Origin: Janthinobacterium sp. 64 | GTDB taxonomy: Bacteria > Pseudomonadota > Gammaproteobacteria > Burkholderiales > Burkholderiaceae_D | DNA: 64,000 nucleotides | NCBI RefSeq assembly: GCF_002813325.1 | Contig: NZ_PHUG01000001.1 | Span: 434,001 to 498,000, forward strand | Direction of reading: 5' to 3' | Part shown: one piece after another, positions 43,676-54,963 of the stretch | Position numbering within the stretch: position 1 is the first letter of the stretch | Layout of the letters: each line of letters opens with the position of its first letter | The notes under the pieces: generated by a model | Databases searched by the model: none | What the model saw: only the letters and a program-made list of their open reading frames with translations | Told to the model about the DNA's origin: nothing | Made by a program: the position numbers and the translations under genes

Positions 43676-45874
43676 ATGAAATTTACGACACCGGCGACCA
43701 CCAATCCCATCGACCAGCTGAAAGTCGTGGGCCGCCCCACGGACCGCATCGACGGCCCCCTGAAAACCACGGGCACGGCGCCGTATGCGTATGAACAGAA
43801 CAAGGCCGCGCCGCACGCCGCCTACGGTTACGTCGTCGGCGCGGCGATTGCCAAGGGGCGCATCGCCTCGTTTGACACCAGCGCGGCGCGCCGGGCGCCC
43901 GGCGTGCTGGCCGTGGTCACGGCGGAATCGGCTGGGAAATTGGGCAAAGGCAAGATGAACACGGCCAAGCTGCTGGGCGGCCCGGAGATCGAGCACTACC
44001 ACCAGGCCATCGCGCTGGTGGTGGCGGAAACCTTCGAACAGGCGCGCTCGGCCGCGCAGTTGCTCGACGTCAAGTATGTCGAGCAGCCGGGCGTTTTCGA
44101 CCTGGCCAAGGCAAAGCATACGGCCACCAAGCCGAAGGATGGCAAGCCCGACAGCAAGACGGGCAATTTCGCCAGCGCCTATGCGAATGCCCCCGTGCGC
44201 CTGGACGCCAGCTACACGACGCCTGACCAGTCGCACGCCATGATGGAGCCGCACGCTTCGATTGCCGCCTGGGAAGGCGATACATTGACGCTGTGGACGG
44301 CGAACCAGATGGTGGACTGGGGCCGTGGCGACCTGGCCCGGACGCTGGGCATACCAAAAGACAAGGTGCGCATCGTCTCGCCGTATGTCGGCGGCGGCTT
44401 CGGCGGCAAGCTGTTCGTGCGCGCGGAAGCCTTGCTGGCGGCCCTCGGTGCGCGCGCGGCGCAGCGTCCCGTCAAGGTGGCCCTGACGCGGCCTTTGATG
44501 TTCAACAACACCACGCACCGGCCCGCCACCATTCAGCGCCTGCGCATCGGGGCCACGCGCGACGGCAAGATCACGGCCATCGGCCATGAATCGTGGTCGG
44601 GCGATTTGCAAGGCGGGCAGCCGGAAACGGCCGTGATGCAGACGCGCCTGCTGTACGCGGGGCCGCACCGCATGACGGCCATGCGCCTGGCCGTGCTCGA
44701 TTTGCCGGAAGGCAACGCCATGCGCGCGCCGGGCGAGGCACCGGGCCTGATGGCGCTGGAAATCGCCATGGACGAGCTGGCGGACAAGCTGAACATGGAC
44801 CCCATCGTCTTGCGCATCCTGAACGACACGAAAGTGGACCCGGAAAAACCGGGCAGGCCGTTTTCCCAGCGCCGTTTGATCGACTGCCTGCGCACGGGCG
44901 CCGTGGAATTTGGCTGGAAAGAGCGGCAAAGCCGGCCCGGCACGCGACGCGACGGCCGCTGGCTCGTCGGCATGGGCGTGGCGGCCGCTTTCCGCAACAA
45001 CCTCGTCATGCAGTCCGGCGCCAGGATGCGCCTCGATGGCAATGGCGTGATCACGGTGGAAACGGACATGACGGATATCGGCACGGGCAGCTATACCATC
45101 ATCGCGCAGACGGCGGCGGAAATGCTGGGCGTGACCTTGAACAAGGTGGTCGTGCGCCTGGGCGATTCGGATTTTCCCGTCTCGGCCGGTTCGGGCGGGC
45201 AGTGGGGCGGCAACAGTTCCACGGCCGGCGTGTACGCGGCCTGCGTGCGCCTGCGCCAGGCCATCGCCGGCAAGCTGGGCTTCGATGAGAAAGAGGCGCG
45301 CTTTTCCGACGGCCAGGTGAGCCAGGGCGAGCGCAGCGTGCCGTTGGCGCTCGCGGCGGCGAACGGCGACATCGTCGCCGAAGACCACATGGAATACGGC
45401 GACCTCGATAAAAAATTCCAGCAATCGACGTTCGGCGCGCATTTCGTCGAAGTGGGCGTGGACGGCGACACGGGCGAAGTGCGCGTGCGCCGCATGCTGG
45501 CCGTCTGCGCGGCAGGCCGCATCCTGAACCCGAAAGCGGCGCGCAGCCAGGTGATCGGCGCCATGACCATGGGCGTGGGCGCGGCCCTGATGGAAGCACT
45601 GGTGGTCGACCGGCGCCGCGGCTTTTTCGTCAACCACGACCTGGCCGGCTACGAAGTGCCCGTGCACGCCGACATTGCGCACCAAGACGTCATTTTTCTG
45701 GACGAAACGGATCCCATGTCCTCGCCCATGAAAGCCAAGGGCGTGGGCGAACTGGGCATCTGCGGCGTGGCGGCGGCGATCGCCAATGCCGTCTACAACG
45801 CCACGGGCGTGCGCGTGCGCGACTATCCGCTCACCTTGGACAAGCTGCTGCGGGGACTGCCCGAGCTTACTTAG
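43676..45874 (+). CDS. paoC: Periplasmic aldehyde oxidoreductase, molybdenum subunit PaoC
   Basis: The 732-aa catalytic molybdopterin subunit of PaoABC. It begins KVVGRPTDRIDGPLKTTGTAPYAYE, a typical large-subunit start, and has the molybdenum-site loops SPYVGGGFGGK and SAGSGGQWGGNSSTAG. The catalytic Glu is in KAKGVGELGICGVAAAIANAVYNATG near the end. It follows paoB by 4 bp in one operon. Oxidised aldehydes become carboxylates. The XdhC-like insertion chaperone (paoD in E. coli), which loads the sulfurated MCD cofactor, is not next to it, so it must be encoded elsewhere. Confidence 0.95.
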   Translation: MKFTTPATTNPIDQLKVVGRPTDRIDGPLKTTGTAPYAYEQNKAAPHAAYGYVVGAAIAKGRIASFDTSAARRAPGVLAVVTAESAGKLGKGKMNTAKLLGGPEIEHYHQAIALVVAETFEQARSAAQLLDVKYVEQPGVFDLAKAKHTATKPKDGKPDSKTGNFASAYANAPVRLDASYTTPDQSHAMMEPHASIAAWEGDTLTLWTANQMVDWGRGDLARTLGIPKDKVRIVSPYVGGGFGGKLFVRAEALLAALGARAAQRPVKVALTRPLMFNNTTHRPATIQRLRIGATRDGKITAIGHESWSGDLQGGQPETAVMQTRLLYAGPHRMTAMRLAVLDLPEGNAMRAPGEAPGLMALEIAMDELADKLNMDPIVLRILNDTKVDPEKPGRPFSQRRLIDCLRTGAVEFGWKERQSRPGTRRDGRWLVGMGVAAAFRNNLVMQSGARMRLDGNGVITVETDMTDIGTGSYTIIAQTAAEMLGVTLNKVVVRLGDSDFPVSAGSGGQWGGNSSTAGVYAACVRLRQAIAGKLGFDEKEARFSDGQVSQGERSVPLALAAANGDIVAEDHMEYGDLDKKFQQSTFGAHFVEVGVDGDTGEVRVRRMLAVCAAGRILNPKAARSQVIGAMTMGVGAALMEALVVDRRRGFFVNHDLAGYEVPVHADIAHQDVIFLDETDPMSSPMKAKGVGELGICGVAAAIANAVYNATGVRVRDYPLTLDKLLRGLPELT

Positions 45875-45999
45875 CCCCTTGCGCCACCGTGCGCGTGACA
45901 ATTCGTGTATTTTTGGCAATTCGCAAGTGTTATGCTCGAAACGCATCTTGCAGGCCTGCCTCCGCTCCGCGAGGCGCAGGTGGGGCGCCAGGAGAATGC

Positions 46000-47633
<1,634 letters not shown>

Positions 47634-47637
<4 letters not shown>

Positions 47638-48662
47638 ACGGCGCCGCGCCGGTGCGGCTGGCGGCCTGGCTGGCGGCCATCGCGCTGTTGCTGGCGCTGG
47701 CCGCCGCGGCCATCTGGCGCCTCTATGCCCGTCCCGCTGCGCCGCCCGGCCCGGTGGAAGTGCTGCGCCTGGCCGTGAATGCGGAATACGTGGGCAGCTG
47801 CCCCGTACTGGCCGCGCACGCACACGGCTATTTCGCGCGCGAGGGCATCGACGCGCGGCTGCAGGCGTATTCGTCGGGCAAGGCGTCGCTGGAAGCCGTG
47901 CTGCAGGGCAGGGCCGACCTGGGCACCGTGTCCGATATTCCCGTGGTGCTGGCCAGCCTCCAAAACCAGTCCGTCGTCATCATCGCCAGCATCTTCGAGG
48001 CCGAGCGCGACCACGGCATCGTGGGGCGCCTGGACCGCGGCGTGTCCACGCCCGCCAGCCTGAAGGGCAAACGCATCGGCGTCACCCTGGGCACCTCGGG
48101 CCAGTTCACGCTGGACGCTTTCCTGAACCGCCAGAAGCTGCTGCCCTTTGAGGTCACCGTGCGCAACTACGCGCCCGAGCAGCTGGCCGGGGCGTTGGCG
48201 CGCGGCGAGGTCGACGCGGCGGCCGGCTGGGAACCGTTCCTGACGGGCATGACGCAGGCCACTGCGGGCAAGGCGGCCATCTTCTATGGCGAGGACGTGT
48301 ATGCGGGCCTGTTCAACCTGGCCGGCACGGGCGACTTTGTGCGCAGCCACCCGGCGACGATGCGCAAGGTGCTGCGCGCGCTGATCGCCGGCGCGCGTTT
48401 TTGCCAGGACCAGCCCGATGCCGCGCGCGCCCTGTTTCGCACGGCGTCGGCCGGCGAGACGGCGCGCCTGCGGGCGGCCTGGCACGGCTACCGCTTCGGC
48501 GTCGTGCTCGACCAGGGCTTGCTGCTGGCGCTGGAAGACGAGGCGCGCTGGGCCATCAAGAGCCGGCTGGCCGAACGCGGCGACATGCCGAACTTCCTCG
48601 ATGCCGTCTACCTGGACGGCCTGGAAGCCGTGGCGCCATCGGCCGTCACGGTCATTCATTGA
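47634..48662 (+). CDS. SsuA/THI5-like substrate-binding protein, membrane-anchored
   Basis: A 342-aa periplasmic binding protein of the NMT1/SsuA class. An N-terminal hydrophobic segment (residues 7-29, LAAWLAAIALLLALAAAAIWRL) anchors or exports it. The fold is LRLAVNAEYVGSCPVLAAHAHGYFAREGIDARLQAYSSGKASLEAVLQGRADLGTVSDIPVVLA, then LKGKRIGVTLGTSGQFTLDAFLNRQ and a GEVDAAAGWEPF hinge. Such proteins usually feed an ABC importer, but no permease or ATPase gene is present. It lies between two sensor kinases, overlapping the first and 10 bp before the second, so a role as ligand sensor for the kinases is likely (inference). Confidence 0.88.
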
Positions 48663-48672
48663 AAAGGCCACC

Positions 48673-51186
48673 GTGAAAATCGTCACGCGCTTCAAGCTGG
48701 CCGAACTGTTTTGCGTGGCGCTCGTGGCCATCATCGTCGCCGTGCTGTTTTCCACCAGCATGGCGATGCAGCGCGAACTGGCGAAGAACAAGGCGGCGGC
48801 CGATATCCTGCAAGCCGTCACGTCGCTGCGCTACCTGTCGATCGAATATGCGCTGCACCATGGCGCGCGCACGCGCGCCCAATGGCAGCTGCGCAGCGCA
48901 TCGCTGGCCACGGGCTTGCTCGCCACGCCCGCCTTCAGCGCCGGCGAGGAGCGCGCGCTGCTGCGCGAATTGCAGGGCGACCTGGCCCGCGTGGGCGGCC
49001 TGTTCGAGCTGTTCGTGGCGAATCACCGCGAGCTGGGGCAGGACCCGCAGCGGCGCGAGGTGCTGGGCGAGCTGGAGTCGCGCCTGTCGGGCCAGATCAT
49101 GGGCAAGGTGCAGGGCATGATTTCGGATGCGATGCGGCTGTCGGAATTGAGCCGGCAAGGCGTGCTCGATACGCAGCAGCGGGCCAACGTCGCCGTGATG
49201 CTGTTTGGCGGCATGATCATCGCGCTGGTGGCCGGCTTGATCTATTTCACCATGACCAGCGTCACGGGGCCGCTCGAAAAGCTGCGCCAGGGGACCCTGA
49301 TCGTCGGCGCCGGCAAGCTCGATTTTGCGCTCGGCGTGCACACGAAGAATGAAATCGGCGACCTGGCGCGCGCCTTCGACGGCATGACGGAAAAGCTGCG
49401 CCGCACCACCGTCTCGCGCGACGAGCTGGCGCGCACGAATGCCGCCCTGGAAACGCAGATCGCCGAGCGCCAGCTGGCCGAGCGCAAAGTGCATGAGCAG
49501 CTCGAGCGCCTGAACCTGCTGCAGCAGATCACGCGCTCGATCGGCGAGCGGCAGGACTTGCGCAGCATCTTCCAGGTGGTGGTGCGCAGCCTGGAAGACC
49601 AGCTGCCCGTCGATTTCAGCTGCATCTGCCTGTACGAACCGTCGCCGCACGCGCTGCAGGTGACGTGCGTGGGCGTGCGCAGCGAGGCGCTGGCGCAATC
49701 GTTCATGATGGGCGAGCAGGCGCACATCCCCATCGACGAGAATGGCCTGTCGCGCTGCGTGCGCGGCAAGCTCGTATATGAAGCCGACATCGCCGAAGTG
49801 GCGTTTCCGTTTCCGCAGCGGCTGGCGCAAGGGGGGCTGCGCGCCCTCGTCATGGCGCCGCTGCTGGCCGAAAACACGGTGTTCGGCATCCTGATCGTGG
49901 CGCGCCGCGCCGCGCACAGCTTTACCAGCGGCGAATGCGAATTCCTCAGCCAGCTGAGCGAGCATGTGGCGCTGGCCGCCAAGCAGGCGCAGCTCTACGG
50001 CGCGCTGCAGTGCGCGTACGACGATTTGCGCCAGACGCAGCAGTCGGTAATGCAGCAAGAGCGCCTGCGCGCACTGGGGCAGATGGCCAGCGGCATCGCG
50101 CACGACATCAACAACGCCATTTCGCCCGTGGCCCTGTACACCGAGTCCTTGCTGGAGACGGAAACCAATCTCAGTCCGCAGGGCCGGCATTGCCTGGAAG
50201 TCATCGAGCGCGCCATCGACGACGTGGCCGCCACCGTGGCGCGCATGCGCGAATTCTACCGCCAGCGCGAACCGCAACTGGTGCTGTCGCCCATCGACGC
50301 CAACCTGGTGGCGCAGCAGGTGCTGGACCTGACGCGCGCGCGCTGGAGCGACATGCCGCAGCAGCGCGGCATCGTCATCGCCCTGCGCACGCAGCTGGCG
50401 GACGCGCTGCCCATGCTGCCCGGCAGCGCGGGCGAACTGCGCGAAGCGCTGACGAACCTGGTCTTCAACGCCGTCGACGCCATGCCGGACGGCGGCACAT
50501 TGAGCGTGCGCACCAGCTGCAGCGGCGCTGCGGGAGAGGCGCGGCGGGTGCGCATCGAGGTGGCCGACACGGGCATCGGCATGGACGAGAATACGCGCCG
50601 CCGCTGCCTGGAACCGTTTTTCACCACCAAGGGCGAGCGGGGCACGGGCCTGGGCCTGGCGATGGTGTACGGCATGATGGAGCGCCATGGCGCCAGCATC
50701 GACATCGTCACGGCGCCGGGGCAGGGCACGGCGGTGCGCCTGGATTTCCCCGCCTGCGCCGCAAACGAAAGGGAGGATGCGCCCGACACGGCCCACCTTG
50801 TGCCGCCGCGCCTGCGCATCCTGGTGGTGGACGACGACCCGATGGTGCTCAAGGCGCTGCGCGACATCCTGGAAATCGATGGCCACGAAGTGGTGTCCGC
50901 CGATGGCGGCCAGGCCGGCATCGACTGCTTCCTGGCCGCGCGCGACAGGGGCGAGCATTTTGCCGTGGTCATCACGGACCTGGGCATGCCCCACGTGGAC
51001 GGGCGCAAGGTGGCCAGCGCCGTGCGCCAGTGCTCGCCGGCCACGCCCATCATCATGCTCACGGGCTGGGGCCAGCGCCTGGCGGCCGACAGCGACTATC
51101 CCGAACACGTCGACTGCGTGCTGGGCAAGCCGCCCCGGCTGAAGGAGTTGCGGCGCGCGCTGAATGCGGTCATCTCGACGGTATAG
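48673..51186 (+). CDS. Membrane hybrid histidine kinase (TM-HAMP-GAF-HisKA-HATPase-REC)
   Basis: An 837-aa sensor. It starts at GTG 48673 (AAGG about 9 bp before) with KIVTRFKLAELFCVALVAIIVAVLFS as TM1. A periplasmic helical domain of about 145 residues follows, then TM2 (VAVMLFGGMIIALVAGLIYF), HAMP (TGPLEKLRQGTLIVGAGKLDF), a coiled coil, and a GAF domain at about residues 270-430. The HisKA H-box is MASGIAHDINNAISPVALY, and the ATPase has LTNLVFNAVDAMPDGG, DTGIGM and GTGLGLAMVYG. A C-terminal receiver (RILVVDDDPMVLKALRD ... VITDLGMPHVDG) completes it. No DNA-binding output is present in this operon, so it must signal to a separate regulator. Confidence 0.9.
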   Translation: MKIVTRFKLAELFCVALVAIIVAVLFSTSMAMQRELAKNKAAADILQAVTSLRYLSIEYALHHGARTRAQWQLRSASLATGLLATPAFSAGEERALLRELQGDLARVGGLFELFVANHRELGQDPQRREVLGELESRLSGQIMGKVQGMISDAMRLSELSRQGVLDTQQRANVAVMLFGGMIIALVAGLIYFTMTSVTGPLEKLRQGTLIVGAGKLDFALGVHTKNEIGDLARAFDGMTEKLRRTTVSRDELARTNAALETQIAERQLAERKVHEQLERLNLLQQITRSIGERQDLRSIFQVVVRSLEDQLPVDFSCICLYEPSPHALQVTCVGVRSEALAQSFMMGEQAHIPIDENGLSRCVRGKLVYEADIAEVAFPFPQRLAQGGLRALVMAPLLAENTVFGILIVARRAAHSFTSGECEFLSQLSEHVALAAKQAQLYGALQCAYDDLRQTQQSVMQQERLRALGQMASGIAHDINNAISPVALYTESLLETETNLSPQGRHCLEVIERAIDDVAATVARMREFYRQREPQLVLSPIDANLVAQQVLDLTRARWSDMPQQRGIVIALRTQLADALPMLPGSAGELREALTNLVFNAVDAMPDGGTLSVRTSCSGAAGEARRVRIEVADTGIGMDENTRRRCLEPFFTTKGERGTGLGLAMVYGMMERHGASIDIVTAPGQGTAVRLDFPACAANEREDAPDTAHLVPPRLRILVVDDDPMVLKALRDILEIDGHEVVSADGGQAGIDCFLAARDRGEHFAVVITDLGMPHVDGRKVASAVRQCSPATPIIMLTGWGQRLAADSDYPEHVDCVLGKPPRLKELRRALNAVISTV

Positions 51187-51265
51187 GCCGCCGAGGTCGT
51201 TCACTCCCGATTATCCTTTTCAAATTTTTGTGTTGGCGTATCCGCATGTCAATGCGCCCGCTCAG

Positions 51266-51296
51266 TTGGCATGGTTATCCTGGTCTCCGCTATACT
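51266..51296 (+). promoter_or_regulatory. Possible sigma-70 promoter for corA
   Basis: TTGGCA (51266-51271), a 19-bp spacer and TATACT (51291-51296), 37 bp before the corA ATG. The -10 is good and the spacing slightly long. No terminator was seen after the kinase gene. Confidence 0.4.
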
Positions 51297-51333
51297 GGCC
51301 CCCCGATATTGCCGCCCTTAGCCGAAAACCATC

Positions 51334-52320
51334 ATGGACCTGAGTACCCACGCCGCCGTCGTCAATTGCGAAGCGTATCGCGATGGCAGGAAGATCGCCC
51401 ATTTCGACATCGACAAGGTGGGCGACTTCCTCGGCGATCCCGATTGTTTCGTGTGGATTGGCATGGCCGGCCCCGACGCCACGGCCATGCAGGCGCTGCA
51501 ATCGGCGTTTGGCTTGCACGAACTGGCCGTCGAGGATGCGCAGGGGGCGCACGAGCGGCCCAAGCTGGAAGAGTACGGCGACACCCTGTTCATGGTGATG
51601 CACACGGCCACCCTGGACGGCGAGGCCATCGTCTACGGCGAAACCCACGTCTTTCTCGGTCCCCGCTTCATCATCACGGTGCGCCACGGCCCCTCGGCCG
51701 GTTATGCGAAGTTGCGCGAACGCAAGGAAAGCGTGCCCGAGAAACTCGCCAGTGGCCCTGGCTACGTGCTCTATTCCATCATCGACTTCATCGTCGACCA
51801 GTACCAGCCCTGCATCGACCATTTGCAGTCGCGCTTCCAGCACTACGAGCTGCAACTGTTCCAGCCCAGTCTCTCCGAAGACAAGCTGCAGGATTTCTAC
51901 CAGCTCAAGACGGAACTGCTCAAGCTCGACGCGGCCGTCAATCCCCTGCATGACATCTGCACCCAGCTGATCCGTTTCCATGGCGACATCGTGCCCAAGG
52001 AAAACCGCATCTATTACCGCGACATTCTCGACCACGTCAAGCGCGTCACGCACACGGCGGGGCAGATGCGCGAACTGGTCAATTCGGCCATGCAGGTGGC
52101 GCTGGGGCAAATCTCGATCCGCCAGAACGAGGTGGTCAAGCGCCTGGCCGCCTGGGCGGCCATTCTGGCCGTGCCCACCATGGTCTTCAGCCTGTACGGC
52201 ATGAACTTCGAATTCATGCCGGAACTGAAGTGGCGCGGCAGCTATCCGGCCGTGATCGTCGTCATCATCGGCGGCTGCTACTGGCTGCACCGGCGCCTGA
52301 AGCGCGAAGGCTGGCTGTAG
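51334..52320 (+). CDS. CorA-family magnesium/divalent metal transporter
   Basis: A 328-aa CorA-like metal ion channel. A long cytoplasmic N-terminal alpha/beta domain is followed by a coiled stalk. Near the C-terminus, AILAVPTMVFSLYGMNFEFMPEL is TM1 with the pore signature GMN. A second helix (YPAVIVVIIGGCYWLHRRL) and a basic tail come last. The segment FVWIGMAGPDATAMQALQSAFGLHELAVEDAQGAHERPKLEEYGDTLFMVMHTA is typical of bacterial CorA/ZntB. Mg2+ or Co2+/Ni2+ uptake is the usual role; whether this member exports or imports cannot be told. Confidence 0.9.
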   Translation: MDLSTHAAVVNCEAYRDGRKIAHFDIDKVGDFLGDPDCFVWIGMAGPDATAMQALQSAFGLHELAVEDAQGAHERPKLEEYGDTLFMVMHTATLDGEAIVYGETHVFLGPRFIITVRHGPSAGYAKLRERKESVPEKLASGPGYVLYSIIDFIVDQYQPCIDHLQSRFQHYELQLFQPSLSEDKLQDFYQLKTELLKLDAAVNPLHDICTQLIRFHGDIVPKENRIYYRDILDHVKRVTHTAGQMRELVNSAMQVALGQISIRQNEVVKRLAAWAAILAVPTMVFSLYGMNFEFMPELKWRGSYPAVIVVIIGGCYWLHRRLKREGWL

Positions 52321-52461
52321 CGCTCAAAGCAAGGGCGAGTACATTTATTGCAAGAAAAATTGCCACGAATAGTATGAAATAAATAAATATTGCTTTTCTC
52401 TTTCTAAAAATTCTCATAGGAAATAAAATGCTGCGTTAGTTAAAATGCAAAGGATACTGTC
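52321..52461. other. AT-rich gap before the WYL regulator
   Basis: 141 bp with no gene and visibly more AT than the surroundings. A small dyad (TTGCAAGAAAAATTGC-like, about 52348-52363) and a TAAAAT near 52441 are the only signals. This may hold the promoter of the WYL gene. Confidence 0.4.
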
Positions 52462-53469
52462 GTGGCAACGAATCAGCAGTCCCTACTGCGCCAGTGGCAC
52501 ATGCTGCAGGACATCCCGCGTGCGCCGAGCAAGGTGTCGGTAGAGAATATTTGTGTGCGCTTGAAGGCGCTCGGCTATGTGGTGACGGCGCGCACTGTCC
52601 AGCGAGACTTGCAGGCCTTGCGCGACGTGTTTGCGCTGGAAGTGGACGCGCGGGAAAAGCCATTTGGCTGGAGCTGGCGCCGTGATGCGCCGCCTTTCAG
52701 TATTCCAGGCGTGACCATTCCCGAAGCCTTGACGCTCAAACTGGTGGAGCAGCATCTGCATCACCAGCTGCCTCCGCATACGGCACAGGCCTTGCGCCCC
52801 CATTTTGCGGCAGCGGAGCGCACGCTGGCCACCCTCGATAGCTCGGAGCCTTCGAATGCGTGGCTGGACAAGATACGCCATATCCCCTCGATGCTGCCGC
52901 TGTTGCCTCCGGTGCAGGACGAGGCGGTGCGCAACAGTGTCTATGAGGCCCTGATGCAGGATTGCCAGCTCGGGCTGAGTTACCGCCGGCGCGACGCGGC
53001 AGCGGCCACGGACTATCCCGTTGTGCATCCGCTGGCCATCGCCCAGCGTGCCGGTGTGGTCTATTTGATCTGCATGTTTGCCGACTATACCGATATCCGC
53101 ATGCTGGCGCTGCACCGCATCGAACATGCGCAGCGGCGCTATGAGCCGGCGCGCAAATGCCCGGACTTCAATCTCGATGCCTACATCGCCGCCGGCCATC
53201 TCGGTATTGTCAGTGGCGCGCCCCTGGCGCTGCGCGCCACGTTTTCCAGCGCGGCAGGCGCCCACCTCTACGAAACGCGGCTGCACGCCGAACAGACGCT
53301 GGAGCGGGCGGCCGATGGTTCGCTGACCTTGTGCGCCACCGTACCCAATACGCAGGCGCTGCGCTGGTGGTTGCTGGGCTTTGGCGCGGGCGTCAGCGTG
53401 CTGGAGCCGGCAGCGCTGCGCAGCGAAATGGCCGCCATCGCGCAGCAGATGGCTGCGTCCTACGCGTAG
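52462..53469 (+). CDS. WYL-domain transcriptional regulator
   Basis: A 335-aa DNA-binding regulator. Residues 5-60 (SLLRQWHMLQDIPRAPSKVSVENICVRLKALGYVVTARTVQRDLQALRDVF) are a winged helix-turn-helix, and the middle (SYRRRDAAAATDYPVVHPLAIAQRAGVVYLICMFADYTDIRMLALHRI) is the WYL ligand-sensing domain. A WCX-like C-terminal part follows. The start is GTG at 52462. Relatives regulate DNA damage, phage defence or CRISPR loci. Here it is the nearest upstream gene to cassette 2, on the same strand, with a 216-bp gap; a link is possible but unproven. Confidence 0.85.
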   Translation: MATNQQSLLRQWHMLQDIPRAPSKVSVENICVRLKALGYVVTARTVQRDLQALRDVFALEVDAREKPFGWSWRRDAPPFSIPGVTIPEALTLKLVEQHLHHQLPPHTAQALRPHFAAAERTLATLDSSEPSNAWLDKIRHIPSMLPLLPPVQDEAVRNSVYEALMQDCQLGLSYRRRDAAAATDYPVVHPLAIAQRAGVVYLICMFADYTDIRMLALHRIEHAQRRYEPARKCPDFNLDAYIAAGHLGIVSGAPLALRATFSSAAGAHLYETRLHAEQTLERAADGSLTLCATVPNTQALRWWLLGFGAGVSVLEPAALRSEMAAIAQQMAASYA

Positions 53470-53592
53470 ATCCCCCCCAAACTGTAGAGCAGCGGGCGCC
53501 GGCGGACGTGGAAAGGCGAGGCCTTGTCTGTGCCGGCCATGCTGTCTTCCTCCTCGGGTGAAAGGCATGGGTGAAGGCGGCTGGTCACGGCG

Positions 53593-53622
53593 TGTCACGA
53601 TGGTGTCACTTTTGCCGTGTAG
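53593..53622 (+). promoter_or_regulatory. Promoter-like element B (TGTCAC-N17-CGTGTAG)
   Basis: TGTCAC (53593-53598), 17-bp spacer, CGTGTAG (53616-53622), 63 bp before the second STN gene. It matches element A at 26122-26151 in both boxes, spacing and part of the spacer, and downstream bases (GCCT / GGCT, then GC-GT-GA) are also similar. Two paralogous operons keeping the same element argues that it is functional. Confidence 0.55.
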
Positions 53623-53685
53623 CCTGCTGCTGTCGATGGAGCATCCGTCGGCAACGGCCCATTTCGAGAACAGGACGATAGCGTG

Positions 53686-54417
53686 ATGACAGCAAGCCCG
53701 GCGTCGCTCAGTGTGCTGGCGCTGGCCGGATGCCTGCTGCTGGCCGGCTTCGCCGCGACAGGAACGGCGCACGCCGCGCCGCCGCTGTATGCGTTCCAGA
53801 TTCCTGCCCAGCCGCTCGCCGACGCGCTCAGGGCGTATGGCCTGATCACGGGGATTTCCGTGCTGGCGCCCAGTGGCGTCCTGCGCCAGCGCTACAGCAG
53901 TGCCGTGGAAGGCAGCTTTGCGGCGCCGGAGGCGCTGCAGCGCATGCTGTCGGGCACCGGCCTGCAGGCCCATTTTCCAGCGGCGAATGCCGCCATCATC
54001 CAGCTGCCTGCCGGCGAGCCCCCGGCTGCGCCGCCGCTGCCGCCGGAAAGCGGCGCCATCGCCCTGGACGCCATCGATGCTGTACATGCGGACGGTGCTG
54101 ATTATGGCGCTTATGTCAGCGGCGTGCAGGCGCAATTGCTGCGCGTCCTGTGCCGCTCGTCCCTGACGCGCCCCGGCAGCTACCGTCTGGCGCTGCGCTT
54201 GCGCATCGCCGCGTCGGGCAGCGTGGCGACGCTGAAACAGGCGGGCAGCACGGGACGCCCGCTGCGCGATGCCGTGATCTCGCGCAGCTTGCGTGCACAG
54301 GTATTCGAGCCGCCACCACCGGCCATGCCGCAGCCGATCACCATTCTGCTGCGCCAGGATGACGCTGGCAGTGCCTGCCAGCCGGCCCCCTCGAAGGACC
54401 AGGCTGATGCCCGATAG
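53686..54417 (+). CDS. Periplasmic STN / TonB_C-like signalling protein (VreA-like), cassette 2
   Basis: A 243-aa paralogue of the product at 26240-26962. It starts the same way (MTASPASLSVLALAGCLLLAGFAA versus MTGSPASVHVLALAGYLVLL), which fixes the ATG at 53686 rather than the GTG at 53683. A signal peptide ends at AHA. The STN domain is YAFQIPAQPLADALRAYGLITGISVLAPSGVLRQ ... LQAHFPAANAAIIQLP, and a Pro-rich linker (PPAAPPLPPES) precedes the TonB_C-like domain YGAYVSGVQAQLLRVLCRSSLTRPGSYRLALRLRIAASGSVATLKQAGSTG ... PPPAMPQPITILL. It probably relays an external signal to the cassette 2 FecR. The gene overlaps the sigma gene by 11 bp. Confidence 0.8.
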   Translation: MTASPASLSVLALAGCLLLAGFAATGTAHAAPPLYAFQIPAQPLADALRAYGLITGISVLAPSGVLRQRYSSAVEGSFAAPEALQRMLSGTGLQAHFPAANAAIIQLPAGEPPAAPPLPPESGAIALDAIDAVHADGADYGAYVSGVQAQLLRVLCRSSLTRPGSYRLALRLRIAASGSVATLKQAGSTGRPLRDAVISRSLRAQVFEPPPPAMPQPITILLRQDDAGSACQPAPSKDQADAR

Positions 54418-54949
54418 CTTGCGCGCGCGCCTGCGCGGCGTGCTGGTGACGCGCTATGGCCAGCTGCGCCGCAAGCTTGAATACATCGTCGGCACCGGGG
54501 AGCGCGCGGCCGATGCCTTGCAGGAGACCTGGCTGCGCCTGGAGTCGATGCCCGGCAATACCGCCGTGCGCAATCCCGACGCCTACCTGCTGCAGATGGC
54601 GGTCAACGTCGCCACCGACCAGTACCGCCGCGAACACCGGAAATTGAACGATGCCGATATCGACGCCCTGTTCGACGTGGAAGACGAACTGGCCGATCCC
54701 GAACGCATCGTCGCGGCGCGCAGCGAGATCATCGCCCTGGAAGCGGCGCTGCGCCAGCTTACGCCGCGCCAGCGCGAGATTCTGCTGGCGGCGCATATCG
54801 ATGGCCAGCTCAACCGCGAGATCGCCGCGCGCCTGGATATTTCGCTGAGCCTGGTGGAAAAAGAGTTGCGGCACGCCCTGCGACATTGCCAGCAATACGT
54901 GGGCGCCCCGGCCGACATGGCCGCCCGTGGCGGCCCACGCCGTTTCTGA
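54407..54949 (+). CDS. FecI-type ECF sigma factor, cassette 2 (VreI-like)
   Basis: A 180-aa sigma factor, paralogous to the one at 26959-27534. Region 2: TGERAADALQETWLRLESM with NPDAYLLQMAVNVATDQYRREH. Region 4: LEAALRQLTPRQREILLAAHIDGQLNREIAARLDISLSLVEKELRHALRHC. The ATG at 54407 is chosen by comparison with cassette 1 (short N-terminus, then RLRGVLVTRYGQLRRKLEYIVG). It overlaps the STN gene by 11 bp, so the two are co-translated. Confidence 0.92.
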   Translation: MPDSLRARLRGVLVTRYGQLRRKLEYIVGTGERAADALQETWLRLESMPGNTAVRNPDAYLLQMAVNVATDQYRREHRKLNDADIDALFDVEDELADPERIVAARSEIIALEAALRQLTPRQREILLAAHIDGQLNREIAARLDISLSLVEKELRHALRHCQQYVGAPADMAARGGPRRF

Positions 54950-54963
54950 TACGATTCTTCATC

